From Streptomyces sp. NBC_00091 (GTDB lineage: Bacteria > Actinomycetota > Actinomycetes > Streptomycetales > Streptomycetaceae), in the NCBI RefSeq assembly GCF_026343185.1, contig NZ_JAPEMA010000001.1, forward strand, positions 5,828,001 to 5,892,000: 64,000 bases of DNA. The letters run 5' to 3'. The notes under the pieces were generated by a model, which saw only the letters and a program-made list of their open reading frames with translations, was not told where the DNA came from and made no database searches. Positions 1-9,500 of the stretch are shown in pieces. The stretch's first letter is position 1, and the number at the start of each line of letters is the position of its first letter. Made by a program: the position numbers and the translations under genes.

Positions 1-1667
1 CGCCCGCCCGCCACCCCCGTCTCCAGCAGCCGGCGCACCCGCCACAGCGGCGAGTCGGCCAGCGGATCCGGCCCCGGCGCGGGCGCCGCCACGGGCCCGG
101 GGGCCGCGCCGTCCGGGAAGTGGCCGCCCTGGAGCCGGTCGTAGCCCAGGTCGGCCCGCCCCCGCCACTCGGGCGGCAGCCGCAGCGTGTACGCCGCGCC
201 GGGCACCGGCCCCACGGCGAGCGGGCTCAAGGTGGCGGCGCGGTCCGGGTCGGGGCGGCCCAGGACGCGCACCGCCAGCCCCGGACACCCGGCCAGGCGG
301 CGCAGGTTGGCGGTGTGCGCCAGCTCCGGATGGGGGTGCGCCGGACGCAGCCGCAGCAGCGGCGCGTCCGCGCGCGCCTCTCGTACCAGCAGGTGCTCGC
401 CGGCCGCGCCGACGACCTGGACGTCGCAGCCCAGCAGGCCCGGTCCGGTGTCCTGCGCCAGCGACTCCCGGACCGCCTCGGCCGCCGGGCGGGCGAAGAG
501 CGCGGCGAGCGGCTCCTCGTCCCAGGCCGCGCCGGGCGCCGGCACCGCCCGGACCCCGCGCCCGGCGCCGAGCCGCCCGTCGGCGGAGACCGCCGCGCCG
601 ACGATACGCAGACCCGCGCGCGCCAGCCCCGCGTGGTCCAGGGCGGCTCCGCCGAGGGCCACGGAGGCCGCCCCCGCACCCCGGGCCCGGGCGAGCCCGC
701 CGGGGCGGACGTCCGACAGCGAGTAGCGGGCGCCGTCCGTGCCCAGCAGGTGGGTCACCACGCCCGCGTAGCCGGTGGCGGTCAGCACGGGCTCCCGGCA
801 CAGGCCGAGGACGTGCAGGCTGCCCCCGGCCCCGTAGGCCCGCCGGCCGCTCCCGGTGACCCCCGGACCGCCCGAGCCGGACGCCGACAGCGCGGCGGTG
901 CGCAGCAGTTCCGAGAAGGCGGCGGCCAGGTCGGTGAGCCGCTGGGCGGCGCTGCGCTCCCGCGCGGCCCGCAGTCCCCGTACCACCCGCAGGGCGGCGG
1001 CCTCGGCGCGCGGCAGGCCGGCGAGGCGTGCGGTGTGCGCGGCCCGCAGCAACTCGGCCTGCACCACCGCCCCCGCGGCGACGACCCCGGCGGCGAGCGC
1101 CTCGGCGGACACCGCCCACAGCGCGGCCCCGGCGCGCACCTGAGCCGCCGTGGCCCGCTCCGCGTCGGGCCCGTCGGCGGGCCCGTCGGCGGCGCCGCCC
1201 GCCGACCCCGCCCCGGCTCCGGCCCGGGACGCGGAGGCGGCCTGGGGCCCGGGCTCGGGGGCAGGGGCAGGGGCGGGGACGGCGGCGGGGCCGCCCTCGG
1301 ACGGGCCGTCCGCACCGGACTCCGTCCAGGGCCCGGCCTCCTCCCCGGCCTCCTCCCCGGCCTGGGGCCCGGCCAGGGGAGCGGCTCCCAGGACCGCCGC
1401 CCGGTGCAGGCAGCGCGGGGCCAGCAGGCAGCCGCAGACGGCCTGTCCGGGCTCCGAGACCACCCCCGCGGGCCCCGGCCGAAGGGTCACCACCGCGTCC
1501 TCGCCGAACCGGACGGTGACACTCCCGGCCGCTGCGGCCACGGCGTCCGCACCCGCCGCGCAGCCCTCGATCGCGGCGTCCAGCTTCTTGCGCAGCCGGG
1601 CGCTCAGGTTCTCCACGGCCTCCGCGAGCACCTCGGCGGCGACGGGCGGCAACAGCGGGCTGGTCAT
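1..1667 (-). CDS. SWIM zinc finger protein (3' end outside window)
   Basis: About 555 residues are visible, running off the left edge without a stop. The ATG overlaps the stop of the VWA gene as ATGA (1664-1667), so the two are translationally coupled. A SWIM-type metal site is seen at residues 78-88 (C78-x-C80-x5-C86-x-H88). A Gly/Ala/Pro-rich linker follows (about 98-160), and then a long unrecognised region. SWIM fingers bind nucleic acid or protein; the family itself has no assigned reaction. It is the last visible gene of the MoxR/VWA operon and occupies the place of E. coli yehQ, also a SWIM protein. The function of the operon is unknown, so I infer only a role as accessory or recognition subunit. 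Confidence 0.85.
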   Translation of the reverse strand, partial: MTSPLLPPVAAEVLAEAVENLSARLRKKLDAAIEGCAAGADAVAAAAGSVTVRFGEDAVVTLRPGPAGVVSEPGQAVCGCLLAPRCLHRAAVLGAAPLAGPQAGEEAGEEAGPWTESGADGPSEGGPAAVPAPAPAPEPGPQAASASRAGAGAGSAGGAADGPADGPDAERATAAQVRAGAALWAVSAEALAAGVVAAGAVVQAELLRAAHTARLAGLPRAEAAALRVVRGLRAARERSAAQRLTDLAAAFSELLRTAALSASGSGGPGVTGSGRRAYGAGGSLHVLGLCREPVLTATGYAGVVTHLLGTDGARYSLSDVRPGGLARARGAGAASVALGGAALDHAGLARAGLRIVGAAVSADGRLGAGRGVRAVPAPGAAWDEEPLAALFARPAAEAVRESLAQDTGPGLLGCDVQVVGAAGEHLLVREARADAPLLRLRPAHPHPELAHTANLRRLAGCPGLAVRVLGRPDPDRAATLSPLAVGPVPGAAYTLRLPPEWRGRADLGYDRLQGGHFPDGAAPGPVAAPAPGPDPLADSPLWRVRRLLETGVAGG

Positions 1668-4600
1668 CGGGGCTCCCCACGGAGTCGGTCGCCCACCCAG
1701 CGGGCGAGGGCGAGAGGGCTGAGCGCGGCCACCGGCATCCCGGCGGCGACGAGTTGCCGGGCGACGGGCACCGAGTACCGGGGCGCGCCCGAGTCGTCGA
1801 GCGCGGCGCAGCCCAGCAGATGGGCGCCGGACGCGGCCAGTGCGCGGACCTCGCCGAGCAGGCCCCCGACCGGGGCGCCCTCCTCGAAGTCGCTGACCAC
1901 GACGAGCAGGGTGCGGCTCGGCACCGTGATCAGCGTCCGGGCGTGCGCGAGGCCCGCGGCGATGTGCGTACCACCGCCGACACGGACCTCCAGGAGCAGC
2001 GAGAGGGGGTCCTCGACGCGCCCGGTGAGGTCCACGACCTGAGTGGAGAAGGCGAGGAAGTGCGTGGACAGGGTCGGGACCCCGCCCAGCACCGCCGCCG
2101 TCAGCGCCGACCAGACGACGGACGCCTCCATCGAACCGGAGACGTCCACCACCAGGATGAGCCGCCAGTCCGCCTCCTGCGCCGCCCGGGTGGCGAACAC
2201 CGGGCGTTCCGGGACCACCACCACCCGGCCGTCGTCCAGGCGCCGGGTGTGCGCCAGGTTGGCCCGCAGGGTGCGGGCCAGGTCGAGCGGGCCGCCGGGG
2301 CGGCGGGTCGGGCGCGGGGTGGCCAGACCCGACAGGGCCGGCCGCAGCCGGCCGGCGAGCTCCTTGGCCAGCTCGTCGACCAGCCGCTTCACCAGGGGCC
2401 GCAGCCGGGCCAGTTGCTGCTCGGGCATCCCGCCGGCCAGTGAGAGCACCGAGGTCAGCAGCTCCACCGAGGGGCGTACCGCCGCCGGGTCGAGCTGGGC
2501 GAGCACATCGGTGCGGCCCGCGCCGGCCGCGTCGGCGAGCACCTCCTCCCGTACGTCGGCCCCGAAGAGGGACTCCAGCTCGGCCGACCACTCCCGGGCC
2601 GTCGGGAAGGAGGGCTCGTCCCCGCCGCCGGGGCCGCCCGGGCCGCCGCGGCCCACGTCGGCGGAGCCCTCCCCGCGCCCCGCCCCGTACAGCTCGTCCA
2701 GGGCGCGGGCGTAGCGGTGCGCGCCGGCCGGGAGCCGGTCGCGCTGGCGGCCGAGCAGCAGCCGCCACCGGTCGGCGGGCGCGAGACGCCGGCCGTCCGG
2801 CAGGTCCGGGCGCGCGGGCGGCGCGGCCTCGGCCGGCTCCACGGCGGCCGGTGAACTCCCGGGCAGCGGCAGCGCCTTGAGCGCGGCGAGTCCGGCCGCG
2901 TCGGCGGCGGCCCAGAGCGCGAGCAGCGCGGGCGGCGCGTCGAGCGAGAGGTCGACCCGGTCGCCGAGCCGTTCGGTGACGGTGCCCAGCAGCCGCTCCC
3001 GGGCGGCCGGGGCCAGTACGTCGAACCCGGCGCGCAGTGCGGGCAGCCGCTCCAGGAACGCCTCGTCGGCCAGCGAGTCCACCCGGTCCAGCAGCGGGGT
3101 GAGGGCGGCCTGGGAGGCGTCCAGCAGCGGTCCGGCGGCGGTGAGCAGCCCGGCGAGCCGGCGGGCCAGCGCACGCCGCCCGTCGGGGGTGGCCGCGCCG
3201 TCCACCCAGGCGGCGGCGCGGGAGCCGAGCCCGGCCGCCGGATCCAGGTCCAGCAGCACCCGTACGGCCAGGGCCGCGCCCCGCATCAAGGGGCCCGCGC
3301 CGGAAGCGAGTCCGGCGAGCGCGGCGTCCATGCGCAGCCCCAGCCGGCGGGCGGCGGCCCGCTCGGCGAGGGCCACCAGGGCGCCCGCGTCGGCGAGGTC
3401 GTCGCTGCCGGCGAGGCCGGGCAGGGAGCGTACGGCGGCGTCCAGCAGGTCGCCGACGAGCGCTTCGGCGGTGGCCCGCGCCCCGGCCGGGGCGCCGGGC
3501 AGGTGGCCGCGGCGCAGCCCCTCCAGCAGGTCGACGGCCTCGAGGAGTTCCGGCACGGTGGCGGTGTCCGGCAGCACGGCCGCCACCTCCTCCAGCCGTA
3601 CGCCGACCAGCCCGGGCAGGTCACACCGCGCGGCGGCGTCGAGCCCGGCCAGTACCTGAGCCGCCGTCGGGCCGCCTTCGGCCGCCTGGCGGCGCGCGAG
3701 GTCCCGCAGCGTCCCCGCGGCCGCCTGGGCGGCGGTGACGCCGCGGACCCCCGCCAGGTCCAGGCGGGCCGGGACGGACGGGGTCCAGGACAGCCGCCAC
3801 CTGCTCCCCAGGGCGGTGCCGTCGCCGGTGGCGGCCACCCCCACGGGCTCCCCGTAGGAGGCCCCGCAGACCAGCAGCCGCCGCAGCAGCACCTCCCGGC
3901 GCCCGTCGAGCTCGGAGCGCAGGGGGTCCAGGCGGACCTCCCTGGGCTCCGGGTCCCCGGGACAGGGCAGGCGCAGCGCGGCCAGCTCCGCCTCCACGGA
4001 GGGGCCGAGCCCGGAACGCGGGGCGTGCGGGGTGGTCCGGCCGCGGCCCGTGCCGACGAACACCGCCTCGAGGGCGCGGGCCAGCGCCCGCCCCCGGCCC
4101 AGGGGTTCGCCCTGCCCGAGCACCGTGGAGACGGCCTCCAGCAGTTCGCCCCGGCCGGGCGCGGGCAGCCCGCGCAGCACCGCCAGGTCGCAGGCGAGCC
4201 GCAGGGTCTCGGCGGCCTCCCCGGTGCCGGCGGTGTGCCCGGCGCGGCGCAGCTCGCGGCAGACCCCGGTGACGGCGGCCGAGACGGCCTCCCGCAGCCG
4301 CTCCGGCTGCCCGCCCGCCTCGAACACGGCCTGCTGCCAGAGGGGATCCCGGATCCCGGCGGGATAGCCGGAGCGCGAGTCGAGCAGGTCGTGGGAGTAC
4401 GCCACGAAGGAGGTCACCACCTGCGCCTGCGCCGTGCCCGCTTCCCGTCCGGCCACCGGCCGGGTCGCGGACGCGCCGGCAGCGGAGTGCGCCGGCGCGC
4501 CGCCGCCCGCCCCGGCGGCCGGGGCCGGGCCCCGGAGCTGTCCCGGGACCGCGGCCCGGACCCCGCCGCCGGGGGCGCCGGCGCGTGGTGTCAGCGCCGG

Positions 4601-5332
4601 CGCGTGGAAGGCGCCGATCACGGCGGCGACCCGACGGCCGGTCAGCCCGGCGAGCACGCCCCGCATGTGGGACTCCCGCGCCAGGTCCGTCGCCGGCACG
4701 GCGCCCGCGTCCGTACGCAGGGCCCAGCCGACGCCCAGCGCGGCGCGGCGTACGGCCTCCGGGGAGCAGCCCGGGGCCAGGACCTCCACGGCCCGGTCCC
4801 AGAGGTCCTCCCCCTCGCGCCCGGTCCCGGACGCGGCGAGCGCGTCGGCGTAGCCGCGGCGCCCGGCGCGGGCGTCCGCCGGCCCGTCCGGGCCCGCACC
4901 GGGGGCGCTCCCGCCGCCCCCGCCGTCCGGCCCGGCCGGGTCCGGCCCCGGAGCCGGGGCGCCGTCCGGGGACCAGCCCGGGTCGGCCAGCGGCAGGTCG
5001 CAGCAGACGACCTCCACCCCCCGGTCCCGCGCCCAGCGGAGCGCCGCGAGCTCCGGGGAGAAGTCCGCGAACGGGTAGAAGGAGAGCCGCCCTTCGGCCC
5101 CCAGGCCGGCCAGGGCGACCGGGGCGAGCGTCTCCGGGTCGGCCAGGTGCGCCAGCCACGGCTGGAAGTCGGCCGGCAGCTCCACGCAGAGCACCTCGGG
5201 GTCCGCCGCGTCCAGCAGCGCCGGGACCACCGCGGCCAGCGCGGGGCTGTGGTGGCGCACCCCCAGCAGGTAGGGCGCGCGGCAGGCGGCCAGCGCCTCC
5301 AGCGCCTCCCGGGGATCGGCGGTGAGCGTCAA
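1664..5332 (-). CDS. DUF5682-VWA fusion protein (YehM-YehP-like)
   Basis: One uninterrupted 1,222-aa frame joins two proteins normally encoded separately. The N-terminal part opens with GVRHHSPALAAVV and a CVELPADF stretch, as in DUF5682 proteins. The C-terminal part is a von Willebrand A domain with MIDAS D1063-x-S-x-S, T1122 (GGGTH) and D1148 (SDFEEG), preceded by the helical region usual in VWA proteins that partner MoxR ATPases. The likely start is a TTG at 5332 whose TTGA overlaps the MoxR stop; no ATG lies nearby. A separate VWA gene starting at an internal GTG (for example near 2860) is possible, but no stop codon separates the halves. MoxR-VWA pairs remodel protein or metal complexes using ATP. 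In E. coli, yehM and yehP are adjacent separate genes. Confidence 0.8.
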   Translation of the reverse strand: MTLTADPREALEALAACRAPYLLGVRHHSPALAAVVPALLDAADPEVLCVELPADFQPWLAHLADPETLAPVALAGLGAEGRLSFYPFADFSPELAALRWARDRGVEVVCCDLPLADPGWSPDGAPAPGPDPAGPDGGGGGSAPGAGPDGPADARAGRRGYADALAASGTGREGEDLWDRAVEVLAPGCSPEAVRRAALGVGWALRTDAGAVPATDLARESHMRGVLAGLTGRRVAAVIGAFHAPALTPRAGAPGGGVRAAVPGQLRGPAPAAGAGGGAPAHSAAGASATRPVAGREAGTAQAQVVTSFVAYSHDLLDSRSGYPAGIRDPLWQQAVFEAGGQPERLREAVSAAVTGVCRELRRAGHTAGTGEAAETLRLACDLAVLRGLPAPGRGELLEAVSTVLGQGEPLGRGRALARALEAVFVGTGRGRTTPHAPRSGLGPSVEAELAALRLPCPGDPEPREVRLDPLRSELDGRREVLLRRLLVCGASYGEPVGVAATGDGTALGSRWRLSWTPSVPARLDLAGVRGVTAAQAAAGTLRDLARRQAAEGGPTAAQVLAGLDAAARCDLPGLVGVRLEEVAAVLPDTATVPELLEAVDLLEGLRRGHLPGAPAGARATAEALVGDLLDAAVRSLPGLAGSDDLADAGALVALAERAAARRLGLRMDAALAGLASGAGPLMRGAALAVRVLLDLDPAAGLGSRAAAWVDGAATPDGRRALARRLAGLLTAAGPLLDASQAALTPLLDRVDSLADEAFLERLPALRAGFDVLAPAARERLLGTVTERLGDRVDLSLDAPPALLALWAAADAAGLAALKALPLPGSSPAAVEPAEAAPPARPDLPDGRRLAPADRWRLLLGRQRDRLPAGAHRYARALDELYGAGRGEGSADVGRGGPGGPGGGDEPSFPTAREWSAELESLFGADVREEVLADAAGAGRTDVLAQLDPAAVRPSVELLTSVLSLAGGMPEQQLARLRPLVKRLVDELAKELAGRLRPALSGLATPRPTRRPGGPLDLARTLRANLAHTRRLDDGRVVVVPERPVFATRAAQEADWRLILVVDVSGSMEASVVWSALTAAVLGGVPTLSTHFLAFSTQVVDLTGRVEDPLSLLLEVRVGGGTHIAAGLAHARTLITVPSRTLLVVVSDFEEGAPVGGLLGEVRALAASGAHLLGCAALDDSGAPRYSVPVARQLVAAGMPVAALSPLALARWVGDRLRGEPR

Positions 5333-6483
5333 CGCAGGCTCCCGCGCAGGTCCCAGAGCCGGCGCCACATCGCCGAGCCGTCCTCGGCCCGGCGGCGGAC
5401 CGGGCCGTCCCAGTAGCCCAGCAGCCGCCCGTGGTCGGCCGGGTCGTCCTTGCGCACGACGCCCAGCAGGTGTCCCGGCAGCAGGTCCAGCACGTCCCCG
5501 CCCGGCAGGTACGCGGCGGCGACCCCCAGCGAGGCCGCCACCTGCACGGCCTCGGCGGTGGACATGACCGTACCGGGCCGCTCCACGTCCCAGCCCTCGG
5601 CGCTGCGCCCCGAGCGCAGGTCCCGGAAGACGGTGACGAGCGCGTCGAGGACGGAGTCGTCCACCCCGAAGGCCGCCCCGGCGCGTGCCACGGCGGCGAC
5701 GGCCTGCCGCCGGATCAGCGCGGCCTCGGCGTCCGGGTCCGCGATCGGGCCGACTGTCTCGAAGTTGAAGCGCCGCTTGAGGGCGGCGGACATCTCCGAG
5801 ACGCCCCGGTCCCGCAGGTTGGCGGTGGCGATGACCGTGAAACCGGGGGCCGCCGCCACCAGCGCGTCCTCGGTGGCGGTCAGTTCCGGCACGCTGACCC
5901 GCCGGTCGGACAGGATCGACACGAGCGCGTCCTGCACCTCGGGCAGGCAGCGGGTGATCTCCTCGACCCGCGCGACCCGTCCCGTCCGCATCGCGCAGAG
6001 CACGGGGGAGTCGACCAGGGCCTGCGAGGTCGGGCCCTGGGCGAGGAGCAGCGCGTAGTTCCACCCGTACCGGAAGGCGTCCTCGGTGGTGCCGGCCGTG
6101 CCCTGCACGGTGAGCGCGCTCGTCCCGCACACGGCGGCGGACAGCAGCTCGGACAGCATCGACTTGGCGGTGCCCGGCTCACCGGTGAGCAGCAGGCCGC
6201 GCTCTCCGGCCAGGGTCACCACGCACCGTTCCACCAGGGCGCGTTCGCCGACGAACTTCGGGGCGATCACCATCCGGGCGGGCAGCCCGGCCCGGCGCTT
6301 GGGCAGGGCCAGCTCCTCGCCCTCGCTGCCGCACACGAAGGTCACCACGGCGCGGGGCGTCAGCGCCCAGCCGGGCGGGCGGGGGCCGGTGTCCTGGGCG
6401 GCGAGGAAGGCGAGTTCGGCGGCGTGGCGCTCCTCGGCGGGCATGGCCTGCCGTGCGGGAGCGGACGGTTCGGTGACGGTCAT
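5329..6483 (-). CDS. MoxR-family AAA+ ATPase (YehL-like)
   Basis: 384 aa. Walker A is GEPGTAKS at residues 101-108. A Walker B-like segment (RVARVEEIT) lies near 169-177, sensor 1 (VIATANLRDRGV) at 217-228, and an arginine-finger region (LKRRF) at about 235-239. The length and the VWA partner fit the MoxR group of AAA+ ATPases, which remodel protein complexes together with VWA proteins. It sits 55 bases after the 1,653-aa gene, has a GAGGA ribosome site, and overlaps the downstream fusion gene by four bases. It is presumably the energy-providing subunit of this operon, acting in the cytoplasm. The substrate is unknown. Confidence 0.92.
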   Translation of the reverse strand: MTVTEPSAPARQAMPAEERHAAELAFLAAQDTGPRPPGWALTPRAVVTFVCGSEGEELALPKRRAGLPARMVIAPKFVGERALVERCVVTLAGERGLLLTGEPGTAKSMLSELLSAAVCGTSALTVQGTAGTTEDAFRYGWNYALLLAQGPTSQALVDSPVLCAMRTGRVARVEEITRCLPEVQDALVSILSDRRVSVPELTATEDALVAAAPGFTVIATANLRDRGVSEMSAALKRRFNFETVGPIADPDAEAALIRRQAVAAVARAGAAFGVDDSVLDALVTVFRDLRSGRSAEGWDVERPGTVMSTAEAVQVAASLGVAAAYLPGGDVLDLLPGHLLGVVRKDDPADHGRLLGYWDGPVRRRAEDGSAMWRRLWDLRGSLR

Positions 6484-6538
6484 CGGGTATCGGGTCCTCT
6501 GGTTCTGGAAGTCGTAAGGAAGAAGGGCGGGACGGGGA

Positions 6539-9500
6539 TCAGCGCCGGCGGGCGGTGGTGCGCTTCACCTTCAGCTCCTCGAAGCGCGGTACGTCGCCCT
6601 CGCGGATCCGCCCCCACGCCCGGCGGTACAGGTCCGCGGCCGGCTCCGCGGGCACCAGCACGCCCAGCGCCGGACGGCCGCCCGCCGCCAGGGCGTACAT
6701 CGGCAGCTTCCACTGCTCCACCGGCAGCACTGGGGACCCCGGCTCCGCCCAGCCCCCGGGCAGGAACAGGGAGCGCCCGGCGCGGGTGCGGGTGGCCTCC
6801 ACCACCAGTTCCGTGGCGGCCAGTTCGGCGCGGGCGGCCTTCATCCGGGCCGGCTTCCAGCCCGTCCAGCGCGCCGTGTTGCGGTCGGTGGGGTCGGGCA
6901 TCGCGAGCAGCGCCAGGTACAGGGCGGCGGCGTCGGCGCCCAGCCCGTACGCTCCGGACACCTCCGCCACCAGCTCCGGCACGCTGCGGGCCGGGTCCTG
7001 CGGCCACCAGGTGCCGTCCTTGTCGGGGGCGCCCGCCACCGGCGCCCCCGGATCGGCGAGCAGCGCGGCGAAGCCCGGGTCGTGGGCGAGGCGCAGCGCC
7101 GTCTCGGCCGCGGAGGGCAGCTGCTCGGTGCCGCGCAGCAGCGGCAGGTACGGGTCGGACCCGGTCGAGTCCAGCAGCGCGGGGCGCAGCGCGGGCCTGG
7201 GCCGCTCGTCCTGCGTGGCCAGGACCACCGCGCCGTACCGCTCGTACCCCTCGCCGGTCTCGGTGGGGGTGCCCGCGGCCTTGCGGAAGTCGGCCAGCCG
7301 GGTGTAGTACCCGACGCCCATCAGCAGTTCGGGCGAGGCGAGGCGCTGGCGCAGCGCGGTGAGCGCGGGCGGCAGGCAGGCCCGTACGGGGTGCCCGGCA
7401 GGCAGCCGGTGCGCGAGCCAGGCCGTCAGGGCGGTGGCCCCCGTCAGCACACCGGCGTCGAAGGGCCGGGCGACCGGGGTCAGGGGTTCCACGTGGTCCC
7501 CCTTCACCGTCCACGGGACGTCGGTGGACAGCACCGGCGCCGCCGCCGCGTCGAGGAGCGCGGGCAGCGCCTGGTGCGGAGCCCACCCGCCGCGGACCTC
7601 CTTGACGGCCTCGGCGAGCAGCCACTCGGGCACCGGGGTACGACGTCCCACGCGCGCGTTCCACACCCGCGCGGCGGCGGCCGCGTCCGGGCCGTCGGCC
7701 CACAGCCGCGCCGGGTCGGCGGGCAGCAGCGCCGCGACCAGGGCCCGCCGGACGTCGACGTCCAGCTCCTTGAGGTCCTCGCGGGCGTGCGCGGCGTCCG
7801 TCGCCTTGATGCCGAGGGTCTCGCGCAGTGCGGGGGGCAGGAACCCGCGCTCGTAGGTGTCCAGGTACGGCAGGCCCGCGAGGACCATCCGGGCCACCGC
7901 GGCCGAGACCCCGGTCAGCCGTCCGAACTCCTCGGCGGCCTCCGGGAACCAGGGCGCCGGGCCGCGCGCGGCGGCCTCCCGCAGGAAGGCGGCCGTCCAG
8001 CCGGCGTCGCGCCCGGGGTCGCCGGCCGGACCGGCCGTGCCCACCGCGGTGTAGGGCTCGGGCACCGCGAAGGCACCGGCCGGGTCGTGCAGCAGCGCGT
8101 CGAACTCGCGGCCCTTGGGGAACTCCCGGGTCTGCTCGTTGATGCCGAGCAGCGCGCCGCCGCCGAGCGGCATGACGGCCCGGTGCCGCCCGCCCCGGCC
8201 CCGCTCGCGGCCGTCGGCCCCCAGCAGGTGGGCCGTGTCGATCCGGACCCGGACCCGCCGCCACCGCGCGGCGGACTCCTCGGCCGAGCCGAGGCCCAGG
8301 GCGTCCACCTCGGCGAGCATCCGGCGCAGCGCCGCCCGCTCCTCCTCGGTGGCTTCGGCCGTGACGACCGCGCGGTAGGCGACCGCCGCGGGCGCCTCCA
8401 GGAACAGCCCGGCCCAGGGGAGCGACGAGGGGGTCACCTTCGGCATGTCGACGTGCAGCCGCCCGGGGACCGCCGCCGCGCCGGTGTCGGCCACGGCCGT
8501 GCCGAGGGACCGCAGGAAGCGGAAGGTCGCGTCGGTGTCCCCGCCGAAGGAGCGGTGGTACGGGGTGCCCGTCAGGCCGTGCAGCGCGCGGTCGAGCAGC
8601 TGGTCCGAAGGACCCCGGTCCGCCGGGGCCTTCGTACGCCCGGCGGCCGGGGCCGGCTTCAGCGCGGCCACCACCTTGGCCAGGGACTTCTTCTGGGCCA
8701 GCGCGGACCGGAGCGTGTCGGTCACCCCGCCGAGCAGCGCGGGCGCGCCGATCGCGGGCAGGGCGGCGCTCACCAGCGCGGGCAGCTCCTCGCGCTTCTC
8801 GGCGGCGGCGGCCGCCTCCAGCAGCGCCCCGGCGCTCCGCGCGTCCACCGCGCGCAGCGCCGCCGAACCCTCGGGGTCCCGGGGCCGCAGGCAGTACCAG
8901 TGGGAGAGCGGCGGGAGTTCCACGTGGCCGGTCCAGTGGCGGCCGCCGTGGTGGTCGGCGGAGACCCGGCAGGTGACGGTCCCGTCGGGGTCGCTGAGGG
9001 ACAGGGTCCGCCAGTCCTGCGACAGGGCGCGCGGCCGGTCGTCACCGGGGAAGGCGACGGCCGCGCGCGGGATGGAGCCGCCCTCGGGCACGGTGACGCA
9101 GCGCCCCGCGGTGTCGGAGCCGTGCCAGCCCTGCCCGGGGACGCGCACGGCACGCCAGCCGAGCAGCCCGTCCACCGGCGTGCCCAGCACCGAGCCCTCG
9201 ACGGTGGGGGCGGGCCGCAGCCAGTTCTGCCCGATGTCGTCGGGCAGGGAGCTGCCGCGCGGGTGGTCGCGCAGGGCGTCGGCGAGGAAGGCCGGCAGGG
9301 AGCGCCGCCCGAGGACCCCGGTCGCGGGGTCGTACTCGGCCCAGCCCGCCTCGCCCGGCCGGCCGCCCTGCTCCCACGCCCAGTAGGAGGTCCCGTCGGA
9401 GACGACCGCCCGCTCGGCCGGCAGCCGGCTGTCGCCGGCGTGCAGCACACCGGCGCCGGTGGTGCGGCCGCCGCCGGGCAGCGGCAGGCTGATGTGCTCG

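Noticed and set aside
120..2042. Long plus-strand open frame opposite the SWIM and VWA genes
   Set aside because: Shadow of high-GC coding on the other strand: Arg/Pro/Gly-rich, no motifs, and the minus frame has clear SWIM and VWA signatures.
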